Shown: positions 8,986 through 16,067 of the stretch, piece by piece
Layout: every line of letters starts with the position of its first letter
Position numbering within the stretch: the first letter of the stretch is position 1
Notes under the pieces: model-generated
What the model was told of the DNA's origin: nothing
The model's database searches: none
Seen by the model: the letters and a program-made list of their open reading frames with translations, nothing else
Program-made: the position numbers and the translations under genes
Assembly (NCBI GenBank): GCA_035602605.1
Contig: DATNLZ010000091.1
Span: 46,866 to 110,865, forward strand
Direction of reading: 5' to 3'
Length of the DNA stretch: 64,000 bases
DNA from: DASQHY01 sp035602605
GTDB lineage: Bacteria; Acidobacteriota; Terriglobia; Acidiferrales; UBA7541

Positions 8986-9036
8986 AAATCTCGGGTAGTG
9001 GGCTACTTTGAAAGTAGCCCACTACCAAATCTCGGT
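8986..9036. repeat. Long perfect palindrome flanked by 9-bp direct repeats
   Basis: A 16-bp arm at 8994-9009 is exactly complementary to 9011-9026 around a single G. The word AAATCTCGG occurs at both edges (8986 and 9027). A short T-run follows at 9036-9040. It may serve as the terminator of the STAS gene, but the flanking direct repeats also fit a small inserted palindromic element. Confidence 0.55.
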
Positions 9037-9041
9037 TTTTG

Positions 9042-9071
9042 TTGACACGTCCCTCCCAAACAGCGCAGAAT
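9042..9071 (+). promoter_or_regulatory. Possible promoter of the VOC gene
   Basis: A perfect -35 TTGACA (9042-9047) is followed after 18 nt by CAGAAT (9066-9071, four of six matches to the -10). It lies about 75 bp upstream of the VOC start. Confidence 0.4.
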
Positions 9072-9147
9072 TGCTCGCTCTACTTGGTACGGTTCAGCGG
9101 TTCCCCCAGCCGTAGTAACCACTCTTGCAAAAAATTAGGAGGTCACA

Positions 9148-9627
9148 ATGGTCAGCGCAGTAAAGCCAATCCCCGACGGATATCACGCGATTACCCCCAA
9201 TCTAGTGTGCCGTAATGCCGAACGCGCCATCGAATTCTACAAAACAGTTTTCGGCGCAAGCGAATTGATGCGTATGCCGGGTCCCGGGGGGAAAATCATG
9301 CACTGTGAGCTGAAAATAGGGAACTCGAATTTGTTCGTCAACGATGAAATTTCCCAATCACCCGCAGATGCCGGTCGGTCCGGCGCTCCTTTCATTTCAC
9401 TTTTCCTCTACGTCGAGGATGTCGACGGCGTTTTCAGCCGCGCCCTGAGCGCCGGCGCTAAAGTCGAAATGCCGCTGCAGGATATGTTTTGGGGGGACCG
9501 CTTCGGCAAAATTTCTGATCCTTCCGGCCACGTATGGGGTCTCGCCACGCACAAAGAGGATGTGGCGCCCGCGGAGATGAAACGTCGCTCCGCATCCTTC
9601 GCCGGCAAGGCCGCTGGTCAGAGTTAG
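9148..9627 (+). CDS. VOC-family protein (PhnB/glyoxalase-like)
   Basis: The protein has 159 residues. Two beta-alpha-beta-beta-beta modules are seen, with the family sequence 'GYHAITPNLVCRNAERAIEFYKTVFGA' near the start and 'FGKISDPSGHVWGLATH' near the end, as in PhnB-like VOC proteins. The family covers glyoxalases, dioxygenases and antibiotic-binding proteins, so the activity is not fixed by sequence. The ATG is preceded by an AGGAGG site at the proper distance. A bidirectional terminator closes the gene. Confidence 0.88.
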   Translation: MVSAVKPIPDGYHAITPNLVCRNAERAIEFYKTVFGASELMRMPGPGGKIMHCELKIGNSNLFVNDEISQSPADAGRSGAPFISLFLYVEDVDGVFSRALSAGAKVEMPLQDMFWGDRFGKISDPSGHVWGLATHKEDVAPAEMKRRSASFAGKAAGQS

Positions 9628-9654
9628 TAGCAGTACATTTCTTGGAATTCGACA

Positions 9655-9710
9655 CCAAAAAAGGGGCCGCTCGGCCATTAGAAGAACTAGAGCGGCCCCT
9701 TCCTTTTTCT
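9655..9710. terminator. Bidirectional Rho-independent terminator
   Basis: A perfect 10-bp stem GGGGCCGCTC/GAGCGGCCCC (9663-9672 with 9690-9699) has an A-run before it and a T-rich run after it. It can therefore work for the VOC gene on the plus strand and for the trmD operon on the minus strand. Confidence 0.8.
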
Positions 9711-9888
9711 AGACGCTTCGCTAGCTTGCTAGCTGCTCGGCGGCGTTGCGTGGGGCGCTCGCGTCGGCACGCCTCGCGTGGTTGATACCTCGTATGCCAT
9801 TCCCGACCGAAGGGAAAGCAGCGCATGTCGCAGGGAAAACTCTCTTGGTTGCACTGGCGGGACTACGCTGGCCGACGAACCGAGCAAC

Positions 9889-10755
9889 CTAAACATCGGT
9901 ATCGTGAACATCTCCCGCGCCTGCTGGCGATGTTGCAGCCAGCAGATCTGGCCTGTTCCGCAAGGTCTTCTCCAGAGCCTTTTTGCGGCGCCACCGGCGA
10001 ATGTCTTCGTGGTTTCCGGAAAGCAGCACCTCCGGCACAGTCCAGCCGCGATAATCCGGGGGACGCGTGTAGTGCGGGTAATCCAGCAGGCCGCGCGAAA
10101 AGTCGAGCGATTCAATAAATGTTTGACCCGACCTGATGGTGAGTTTTTTTCGCAAGCCGGCAACTTGAATCGCGCCCTTCTTTACCTGTACAGTCCCTGG
10201 ATCTGGGGGCTCGCTGAACGATTCGTGCACCACGGATTGTTCGTTGCCGAGCGCTCCCGGCAGCAACCGCGTCACCGCGTCTACGATGAGCGCCGCCGGC
10301 AGTTCGCCGCCGGTCAAAACATAATTGCCAATAGAAAGTTCGTCCGTAGCCAGGTGCTCGGCAACGCGCTCATCTACCCCCTCATAGCGTCCGCAAATTA
10401 AGATAATTCTATCGAGCTGGGCCAAACGCCGCGCCGCTTCCTGCTGGAACAATGTTCCTGCCGCCGAAAGAAGCACGATCGCATGGTTGTTCATCGGCTC
10501 ACGGTTTTCGGCATCGCCGAGCTTCTTCCCGAGCAGACCCTCCACGGCCTCGAATAATGGTTCTGGTTTCAGCACCATCCCTTCTCCCCCGCCAAAGGGC
10601 CGGTCATCTACGGTGTGATGGCGGTCGTGAGTAAATTCGCGCAAATCCTGCACACAGACTTGGACCAGGTCGGACTCGCGCGCTCGCCGGACGATTCCAT
10701 AGTCGAGGGGACCATCGAAAAATTCCGGAAAGATTGTGATGATGTCGAATCGCAT
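9889..10755 (-). CDS. trmD: tRNA (guanine-37-N1)-methyltransferase
   Basis: The protein has 288 residues, longer than the common 230-260. It starts MRFDIITIFPEFF, has the SAM-knot motif ICGRYEGVDERV (near 140-152) and 'SIGNYVLTGGELPA' (near 158-172), and a C-terminal tRNA-binding helical domain. A tail of about 20 residues rich in A, G and D extends beyond the family core. TrmD makes m1G37 and prevents +1 frameshifting. It is the last gene of the ffh-rpsP-khpA-rimM-trmD cluster, but about 180 bp holding a methyltransferase fragment separate it from rimM. Confidence 0.96.
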   Translation of the reverse strand: MRFDIITIFPEFFDGPLDYGIVRRARESDLVQVCVQDLREFTHDRHHTVDDRPFGGGEGMVLKPEPLFEAVEGLLGKKLGDAENREPMNNHAIVLLSAAGTLFQQEAARRLAQLDRIILICGRYEGVDERVAEHLATDELSIGNYVLTGGELPAALIVDAVTRLLPGALGNEQSVVHESFSEPPDPGTVQVKKGAIQVAGLRKKLTIRSGQTFIESLDFSRGLLDYPHYTRPPDYRGWTVPEVLLSGNHEDIRRWRRKKALEKTLRNRPDLLAATSPAGAGDVHDTDV

Positions 10756-10758
10756 CGG

Positions 10759-10866
10759 CTATGGGGACTTGACGCCTCGCTTCAGCTGGGGCAGCCAGCG
10801 CAGCACCCTACGGCAATACTCCTCATATTCGGCTCCGAACCGTCGCCGCAGCACGAGTTCTTAGAG
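10759..10866 (-). pseudogene. C-terminal fragment of an isoprenylcysteine-methyltransferase-like protein
   Basis: The minus strand encodes about 35 residues ending at the TAG at 10759-10761: 'ELVLRRRFGAEYEEYCRRV' and then LRWLPQLKRGVKSP. That is the typical C-terminal end of ICMT/PEMT-like integral membrane methyltransferases. A TAA lies just before this stretch in the same frame and no start or membrane part is present. It is a remnant wedged between rimM and trmD. Confidence 0.65.
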
Positions 10867-10933
10867 CACATCATGCGCCGGAGTTTACTTTGATGGAGCA
10901 ACCCGCAACGGCCCCCGTAGGAATGCTCCAAAA

Positions 10934-11488
10934 CTACGGATTTAAATCCCGCAGGCCCTCGGGCAGCACAACCTCAATGCGCCGCGCCTGCACATCTATG
11001 CCTGTGCAAATTTCTTCCGCAAGCGGGATCAGCAAATCGCCGCGAGAGGTTGGTACCGCAAGAAGTGGCGCCGCCCCAGTGAATTGGACGTCGCGTACCT
11101 CCCCGATCCTTTCCAGCGGTTTCTCCAGTCCGCCTCGCTCAAAAACCTCGCAGCCGATGAGCTCGCTGACATAGTAACGTCCCTGCGGAAGCTGTACTCG
11201 CTCTTCGAACGGAACTTGCACTTCGAGGCCGCGCAATTGTTCTGCCTGTTCTATCGCGTTGATGCCCTCGAAGTGAAAAACCGCTTGTCCGCCACGGCTT
11301 GGCGTCAGCCAGCACTTGCGCACGCGGACAAGCCGGGGCTCGCCATGGCCATCCCACAAAAACGCTGACGGTAGTTTTGTGAGTCGTTCAGGAAAATCGG
11401 TGAGGATTTCGGCAGCCACTTCACCACGCAAGCCTCGCGCACGGAGAATCCGCGCGAGCGTCACTCGGCTCGGTGAATCGGCAGGCAC
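10934..11488 (-). CDS. rimM: Ribosome maturation factor RimM
   Basis: The protein has 184 residues. The N-terminal RimM barrel (about 8-95) begins VTLARILRARGLRGEVAAE, and the C-terminal PRC-barrel (about 100-175) has 'GRYYVSELIGCEV' and 'LLIPLAEEICTGID'. RimM binds S19 and helps fold the 30S head. Its start overlaps the khpA stop by one base (11488), which indicates translational coupling in the cluster. Confidence 0.94.
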   Translation of the reverse strand: MPADSPSRVTLARILRARGLRGEVAAEILTDFPERLTKLPSAFLWDGHGEPRLVRVRKCWLTPSRGGQAVFHFEGINAIEQAEQLRGLEVQVPFEERVQLPQGRYYVSELIGCEVFERGGLEKPLERIGEVRDVQFTGAAPLLAVPTSRGDLLIPLAEEICTGIDVQARRIEVVLPEGLRDLNP

Positions 11489-11718
11489 TATTCCAGAATT
11501 TCCAGCGACAGCCGCTTTCGCATTTTCATTCCAGCCGCACCTAGAATCGTCCGGATGGACTTGGCTGTGCGTCCTTGGCGGCCGATTACTTTTCCAAGAT
11601 CGGTCGGGTGTACGCGCAGCTCAAGGACGGTTACCTGTTCGCCGTCGACTGCTTTTACCTGGACGTCGTCGGGATAGTCGACGAGCGCTTTAGCGATCGC
11701 CTCTACTAGCTCCCTCAT
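11488..11718 (-). CDS. khpA: KH-domain RNA-binding protein KhpA (YlqC)
   Basis: This short protein of 76 residues is a single KH domain with the GxxG loop as G-R-Q-G (in 'DLGKVIGRQGRTAKSIRTIL', about 43-62). KhpA pairs with KhpB/Jag in other bacteria and binds RNA; a KhpB gene lies at 17.9 kb in this window. Its place between rpsP and rimM is the usual one. Confidence 0.93.
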   Translation of the reverse strand: MRELVEAIAKALVDYPDDVQVKAVDGEQVTVLELRVHPTDLGKVIGRQGRTAKSIRTILGAAGMKMRKRLSLEILE

Positions 11719-11813
11719 CGTGTACCTCCTCTGTCTCGTCCTACCAGCAGGAATTTGTCATGGCGTCCCGTCTGGAGCGCGCGGGATCCGCTCAAACTTG
11801 CGGGGTCGAGGAC

Positions 11814-12053
11814 CTAGGCGACTTTTTCGCGGCGCAAAAAGCTGCGCACCGTATCGCTCGGTTGGGCGCCGCATCCGAGCCAATGCTTGATGCGCTCCGC
11901 GTTCAGCTTAACTTCGGCAGGCTCTTTGAGCGGATCGTAGGTGCCCACATTTTCCACCACGCGCCCATTACGTGGCTTGCTGCTCTCAATGACCACTACA
12001 CGGTAGTACGGCCTCTTTTTCTTACCAATTCGGGCCAGTCGAATCGTTAGCAC
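11814..12053 (-). CDS. rpsP: 30S ribosomal protein S16
   Basis: The protein has 79 residues and starts MLTIRLARIGKKKRPYYRVV, the conserved S16 start. It continues with 'NGRVVENVGTYDP' and the 'RIKHWLGCGAQPSDTVRSFL' helix region. A good GGAGG-type site precedes the start. It assembles early into the 30S body. It is second in the ffh cluster, 171 bp after ffh; the gap is locally A/T-rich (12146-12200) and could hold its own promoter. Confidence 0.96.
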   Translation of the reverse strand: MLTIRLARIGKKKRPYYRVVVIESSKPRNGRVVENVGTYDPLKEPAEVKLNAERIKHWLGCGAQPSDTVRSFLRREKVA

Positions 12054-12224
12054 TCGGGTGGTACCTCCTCCATTGCATTATAGCCTGTAAATGGAAATTG
12101 AGGTATCACCCAACGGCGCAGTCTCCATGATTGTCCCAGAGCAACTTCAAAAACAATCCTTTATTATTTTATAAGATGCATCATACAAACAGTAACCAAC
12201 CTTGGTCACCCGCCAATGCCACAA

Positions 12225-13568
12225 CTATCCCAAGCCCGCCAGCTTGCCAAGGCCTTTCATTTTTCCCAGGCGCGCTGCCGCGCCGTATTGCTTCACCATT
12301 TGGCGCATCTGCAGATATTGCTTGAGCACCTGATTCACTTCCTGCACGGACGTGCCGCTGCCGCGGGCGATGCGCTTGCGGCGCTTGCCATCGATAATGG
12401 AATGATCATCGCGTTCGTCCGCAGTCATCGAATTAATGATGGCTTCGACGCGCTTCAGTTGCCGCTCATCAACCTTCGCATCTTTAGGGAGGTTCGCCAA
12501 AGGCCCGATCTTGGGGATCATGCCGATGAGCTGGTCAAGCGATCCCATCTTGCGAATCTGCTTTAACTGATCGCGAAAATCCTCCAGGGTGAATTGGTTG
12601 CGCCGGATCTTGCGCTCGAGTTCCGCTGCGGTTTTCTGGTCGACCGTTTCCTCGACTCTTTCGATCAGCGACAGAATGTCGCCCATCCCCATCACCCGCG
12701 ACACGATGCGCTCAGGATAGAAGGCTTCGAGCGCGTCGTATTTTTCCCCAAGACCCACGAACTTTACCGGCGCTCCAGTAACCTTACCGATCGAAAGCGC
12801 GGCCCCGCCGCGCGCATCGCCATCGAGCTTCGTCAGGATCACCCCGGTCAATCCCAGGCGCCGGTGGAATTCACCTGCTGAGTTCACCGCGTCTTGTCCA
12901 ATCATCGCGTCAGCAATAAACAAGATCTCAGCCGGACTAAGCTCGCGCTTCAGCTCGCTAAGCTCCTTCATCAGCTCGTCGTCAATGTGCAGGCGGCCCG
13001 CCGTATCCACCAGGATTACGTCATGCGCTGATAGTTTGCTCTCGCGAATCGCTCCGCGCGCGATTTCGAGCGGCTTGTCGGTCCCCGCTGCGGGCCAGCA
13101 CGCCACGCCAATCGCTTTGGCCACCTGAGCGAGCTGTTCGCGCGCCGCCGGACGATACACGTCGGTGGAAACCACCAGCGGCCGATGGCCGTGCGCCGAC
13201 AGCCATTTCGCCAGCTTGCCCGTTGTCGTCGTTTTTCCCGAGCCTTGTAGCCCGGTGATCAGCCACACCGAAGGTGGCCGCGAAGCGAATAATGGCTTGG
13301 CATGCTTGCCCAGCAGCTCTAACAGTTCGTCACGGACGATCTTGATGACCTGCTGGTCGGGTGAGAGCTGCAGCATTACTTCGCTGCCGAGGGCCTTTTT
13401 GCGAATCTTGGCCAGCAACTCGTCGGCAACGCCAACGTTGACGTCGCCTTCGACCAACGCTTCACGAATTTCCCTCAGCGCCGCGTCCACATGCTCTTCG
13501 CTGAGCTTCCCTTGCCCGCGAAGATTCTTGAACGCCCGCTGCAGCTTCTCTGTCAGGTTCTCAAACAT
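12225..13568 (-). CDS. ffh: Signal recognition particle protein Ffh
   Basis: The protein has 447 residues. An N-domain (1-85) precedes the GTPase domain with G1 GLQGSGKTTTTGKLA (near 106-120), DTAGR (near 188), TKLDGDARGG (near 246) and the C-terminal M-domain. The M-domain holds the RNA-binding 'GSGTSVQEVNQVLKQY' motif (near 405-420). Ffh binds signal sequences as they leave the ribosome and, with 4.5S RNA, docks to FtsY. It opens the cluster ffh-rpsP-khpA-rimM-trmD. Confidence 0.97.
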   Translation of the reverse strand: MFENLTEKLQRAFKNLRGQGKLSEEHVDAALREIREALVEGDVNVGVADELLAKIRKKALGSEVMLQLSPDQQVIKIVRDELLELLGKHAKPLFASRPPSVWLITGLQGSGKTTTTGKLAKWLSAHGHRPLVVSTDVYRPAAREQLAQVAKAIGVACWPAAGTDKPLEIARGAIRESKLSAHDVILVDTAGRLHIDDELMKELSELKRELSPAEILFIADAMIGQDAVNSAGEFHRRLGLTGVILTKLDGDARGGAALSIGKVTGAPVKFVGLGEKYDALEAFYPERIVSRVMGMGDILSLIERVEETVDQKTAAELERKIRRNQFTLEDFRDQLKQIRKMGSLDQLIGMIPKIGPLANLPKDAKVDERQLKRVEAIINSMTADERDDHSIIDGKRRKRIARGSGTSVQEVNQVLKQYLQMRQMVKQYGAAARLGKMKGLGKLAGLG

Positions 13569-13710
13569 GTCGTATGATTCTGCTCGATCCGGCTGGCAAA
13601 CGTAGTATTGCGTTTAGGCCGCTGCCCCTTCATTTTAGGGGATGAGCACAAGGCGGTCAATTCGAGTTACCTGCAGCACCTGCAGCGTCTTCCTCCCCCT
13701 TTTGCCACGG

Positions 13711-13800
13711 GGTCATTCCAAGCGGAGCACACGACGCCTCGGCTTCGTGGGCGAAGCGCTTAGAGCCCGCTGAGCGAAGTCGAAGGGTATCGCGCAGTCC
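13711..13800. repeat. Intergenic repeat fragment, 'GTCATTCC..GAGCG..' class
   Basis: The stretch starts GGTCATTCCAAGCGGAGCA and contains GCTGAGCGAAGTCGAAGGGTA. This is the style of non-coding dispersed repeats that I know from intergenic regions of Acidobacteriota and Bacteroidota. A related fragment lies at 26181-26220. It sits in the 375-bp gap between ffh and the next gene, which holds no gene. Confidence 0.5.
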
Positions 13801-13865
13801 GGGAGTCGCCCTTAGGTCAACCGTGCTAGCGCCCCGCGAATCCGAGAGGAATTGAATGGTCCGCA

Positions 13866-13898
13866 ATAAAAAAAGGCGGCCCTTTCAAGGCCGCCTTT
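13866..13898 (-). terminator. Rho-independent terminator
   Basis: A 10-bp stem AAAGGCGGCC/GGCCGCCTTT (13872-13881 with 13889-13898) is followed on the minus strand by a T-run. It terminates the membrane-protein gene that ends at 13944. Confidence 0.75.
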
Positions 13899-13943
13899 CG
13901 ACCAGTGCGGATTCAGCAATTTGCCGTAGGAGTTGAGCCCCGA

Positions 13944-14795
13944 TTAGCTCTTCGGAGCCCATGCAGAGGTAAACATCTCTTGCGAAAATCCCTCCGGCAC
14001 TTGCTTGAAGCACGCGTAACGATACAGGGCAGTATTGAAAATCCCTTGCACCGCGGAGCTAACCACCCCAAGCAATACAAAGTACAACAGCATCATCGCC
14101 CCGCCGACGACAAAGCCCCACACGCCACCCACAGCCCCCGCCAGGATCCAAAGGCCAAGTGCCGGGAGCGCCAGAAACAGGAAGATCAAGCCCATGCTAA
14201 AGCCGCCGACAACTTTTTCGCCCCATGTTTCGCGGAACAGCTTTGCGGACCGTTTGACCGCATCGAAGGGGGTAAGATCCTCGAATGCCAGTACGGGCAC
14301 AACGAGAAAGCTGGCCAGCGCCCAGGCAATGCCGATCAGTTTGGTGATCATCCGGCCAATCCAGCCCAATCGTTCCTCGAGCATGCGCAGCAGCATCCCC
14401 ACCGTTCCGGCTACCAGCGCCCACTGCAGAATCGTCCACTTGCGCGCCCATGCGAGCTCGAGACCGTCGCGCACCGTCCACGTTCCTCCGCTTAAGTGGC
14501 TGTTGGCGACGCCCACCAGCGCCACATTGAAAAAGACGACGCAGAAATAATTGGTGACGTAAAAAAGAAGCAGGAAGGTATACGCCAAAGCGCGGCTCGG
14601 TTGCCAAGAGAGTCCCGCTGCCTGCGCCGCCTTAATCCCCGGCAGGAACACGCCAATTCCAGCACCACCAATCACTACCATAATCAGCACACACGAAATC
14701 GCGGAAAGCACCGGAAGCAGCATCAACTGTTTGTCCGCGCGCAAGATCGCAAAACTCTGCTTAACCATCTCCCAACTGCGGCCAATCTTTCCCAT
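13944..14795 (-). CDS. Multi-pass membrane protein, DUF6159-like
   Basis: The protein is 283 residues from the ATG at 14795, chosen because GGAGGGAG lies just before it. An upstream in-frame start would add 26 unlikely residues. It begins MGKIGRSWEMVKQSFAIL and has about six hydrophobic segments, with glycine-rich turns. This resembles the DUF6159 group, which has no known function. The upstream flank faces the rpmH operon divergently. Confidence 0.7.
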   Translation of the reverse strand: MGKIGRSWEMVKQSFAILRADKQLMLLPVLSAISCVLIMVVIGGAGIGVFLPGIKAAQAAGLSWQPSRALAYTFLLLFYVTNYFCVVFFNVALVGVANSHLSGGTWTVRDGLELAWARKWTILQWALVAGTVGMLLRMLEERLGWIGRMITKLIGIAWALASFLVVPVLAFEDLTPFDAVKRSAKLFRETWGEKVVGGFSMGLIFLFLALPALGLWILAGAVGGVWGFVVGGAMMLLYFVLLGVVSSAVQGIFNTALYRYACFKQVPEGFSQEMFTSAWAPKS

Positions 14796-15060
14796 GGCTC
14801 CCTCCAAGAAACAGTCGGTCAGCGTTCCACGAACTAGGGTTCTGCATGCGGACGCACTGTCTGTCTGCCGCATGGATAAAACTCTTTGGTCTGTCTAACG
14901 GTAGCAAAGAGTATGCAACATCGCGATACGCCCATCCACCAGTGTGTCCAAAGGTGCGTTGCCAACCAGGCTACGGGCTTATCCCTTATCCATAGTGAGG
15001 TGAAAATCCAAGGAGCCTGGGTCTTAACAATTTCTCCGACGCAAGAAGTTTGCGACTTCC

Positions 15061-15089
15061 TTGACCGCTTTTCAAGGCTCGATTACACT
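15061..15089 (+). promoter_or_regulatory. Promoter of the rpmH operon
   Basis: TTGACC (15061-15066) and TACACT (15084-15089) are 17 nt apart. They lie 46 nt upstream of the rpmH start. The 265 bp upstream, back to the divergent gene, hold one DnaA-box-like word at 14986-14994 (TTATCCATA) but no box cluster. Confidence 0.6.
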
Positions 15090-15134
15090 TGCTGTTTTGA
15101 CTGGGGCCGCAAACGCGGCCTGGAGGAGCTCTCG

Positions 15135-15275
15135 TTGCCGAAACGCACGTTTCAACCGAAAGTGCGCCGCCGTCACAAAACCCACGGCTTCCGCACGCGC
15201 ATGAAGACCGCGGGTGGGCGCAAAGTTCTCGCCGCGCGTCGTAAGAAAGGACGCCATCGCCTTACGCCCATCTAG
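15135..15275 (+). CDS. rpmH: 50S ribosomal protein L34
   Basis: The protein has 46 residues from a TTG start: MPKRTFQPKVRRRHKTHGFR, then TRMKTAGGRKVLAARRKKGR and HRLTPI. It is highly basic and matches the whole L34 family. The TTG is preceded by a GGAGGAG site (15122-15128). The frame stays open upstream, so a naive call would be an over-long protein starting near 14886. The downstream rnpA reading frame overlaps its 3' third. Confidence 0.93.
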   Translation: MPKRTFQPKVRRRHKTHGFRTRMKTAGGRKVLAARRKKGRHRLTPI

Positions 15276-15645
15276 ACCAGGGCCCGGACCACGCGGCGAC
15301 ACCGAACCATCGCTTCGTTTTCCAAGAGGTGTACGCCTGGTTCGCCGCGTGGAATATGAAGCGGTCTATCGCGGCGGGCAGCGACGCTCGAGCGGCCAGT
15401 TCGTAATTTTCATTCGGGCCAATCATCTCGCGCACAGCCGGTTCGGCATCAGCGTGAAGAAAGCGCTGGGCGGCGCGGTGGTCCGCAATCGTATCCGAAG
15501 GCGTATTCGCGAGATCCTTCGGCAGAATTTCCCGGAGATACCAACAGGGTGGGACATCGTCATTCATCCGCGGAGCTCGGTAGCCCGCGCGGAATTTTCC
15601 GCGCTGACCGGCGAACTCTTGCGTCTAATGCAATCTATAAAATAG
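15214..15645 (+). CDS. rnpA: Ribonuclease P protein component
   Basis: The conserved core runs from about residue 36 (FPRGVRLVRRVEYEAVYRGG) through the RNR motif 'VVRNRIRRRIREILRQ' (near 90-105) to the C-terminal helix. RnpA helps the RNase P ribozyme bind pre-tRNA. No standard start codon exists in this frame between the rpmH stop and the core. The first available is a GTG at 15214, which lies inside rpmH, so the two genes would overlap by 62 bp and the protein would carry an N-terminal extension of about 35 residues. A non-standard start downstream cannot be excluded. Confidence 0.88.
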   Translation: MGAKFSPRVVRKDAIALRPSRPGPGPRGDTEPSLRFPRGVRLVRRVEYEAVYRGGQRRSSGQFVIFIRANHLAHSRFGISVKKALGGAVVRNRIRRRIREILRQNFPEIPTGWDIVIHPRSSVARAEFSALTGELLRLMQSIK

Positions 15646-15719
15646 CAACGCCAAGCTTGGCAGACGATCCGTGCAGCAAAGAAATACGAAGCAGAATAGC
15701 GGCACGCCGGGGAGTTGAA

Positions 15720-16067
15720 TTGCAAACCGTTCAACCCTCGCGCTCCCTGGTCGCCTCTGCGTTTCAAATGGCGATTCGCGTTTATCAGGCATTTCTGTCG
15801 CCGCTCCTGTTTTCGAGTTGCCGCTATTATCCGACGTGTTCGCAATACGCCTACGACGCGATCGAACTGCATGGAGCGGCGCGCGGAGTTTGGCTGGCTC
15901 TTAAGCGTCTTTTGCGTTGCCATCCATTTTCTCGCGGCGGATTTGATCCCGTTCCGATTGCCAATCCCTCAGCGCCGCCAGTGACGATCCACCGTTCAGG
16001 CGCTCAGCAATCAGCCATCTACCAAAAATGGGCTGCTACCCAGGAGCGAGCGGCTAACCAAGAATGA
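15720..16067 (+). CDS. yidD: Membrane protein insertion efficiency factor YidD
   Basis: The protein has 115 residues from a TTG at 15720 that follows a GGGGAG site. An ATG at 15768 would shorten it. The family core is plain: 'AIRVYQAFLSPLLFSSCRYY', then PTCSQYAYDAI and 'LLRCHPFSRGGFDPVP', with the three conserved Cys. YidD aids YidC-dependent insertion. Its C-terminal tail after DPVP is longer than usual. Its stop overlaps the yidC start (ATGA at 16064-16067). Confidence 0.9.
   Translation: MQTVQPSRSLVASAFQMAIRVYQAFLSPLLFSSCRYYPTCSQYAYDAIELHGAARGVWLALKRLLRCHPFSRGGFDPVPIANPSAPPVTIHRSGAQQSAIYQKWAATQERAANQE

Noticed and set aside
10860..10875. In-frame stop before the ICMT fragment as a recoding site
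   Set aside because: It is TAA, not TGA, and no intact upstream domain exists.
14971..14995. DnaA boxes and chromosome origin upstream of rpmH
   Set aside because: Only one near-match (TTATCCATA) is present; no cluster, no AT-rich unwinding region and no dnaA gene.
14886..15134. Extension of rpmH upstream to 14886
   Set aside because: The L34 family starts at the PKRTFQP segment, and a GGAGGAG site precedes a TTG at 15135.
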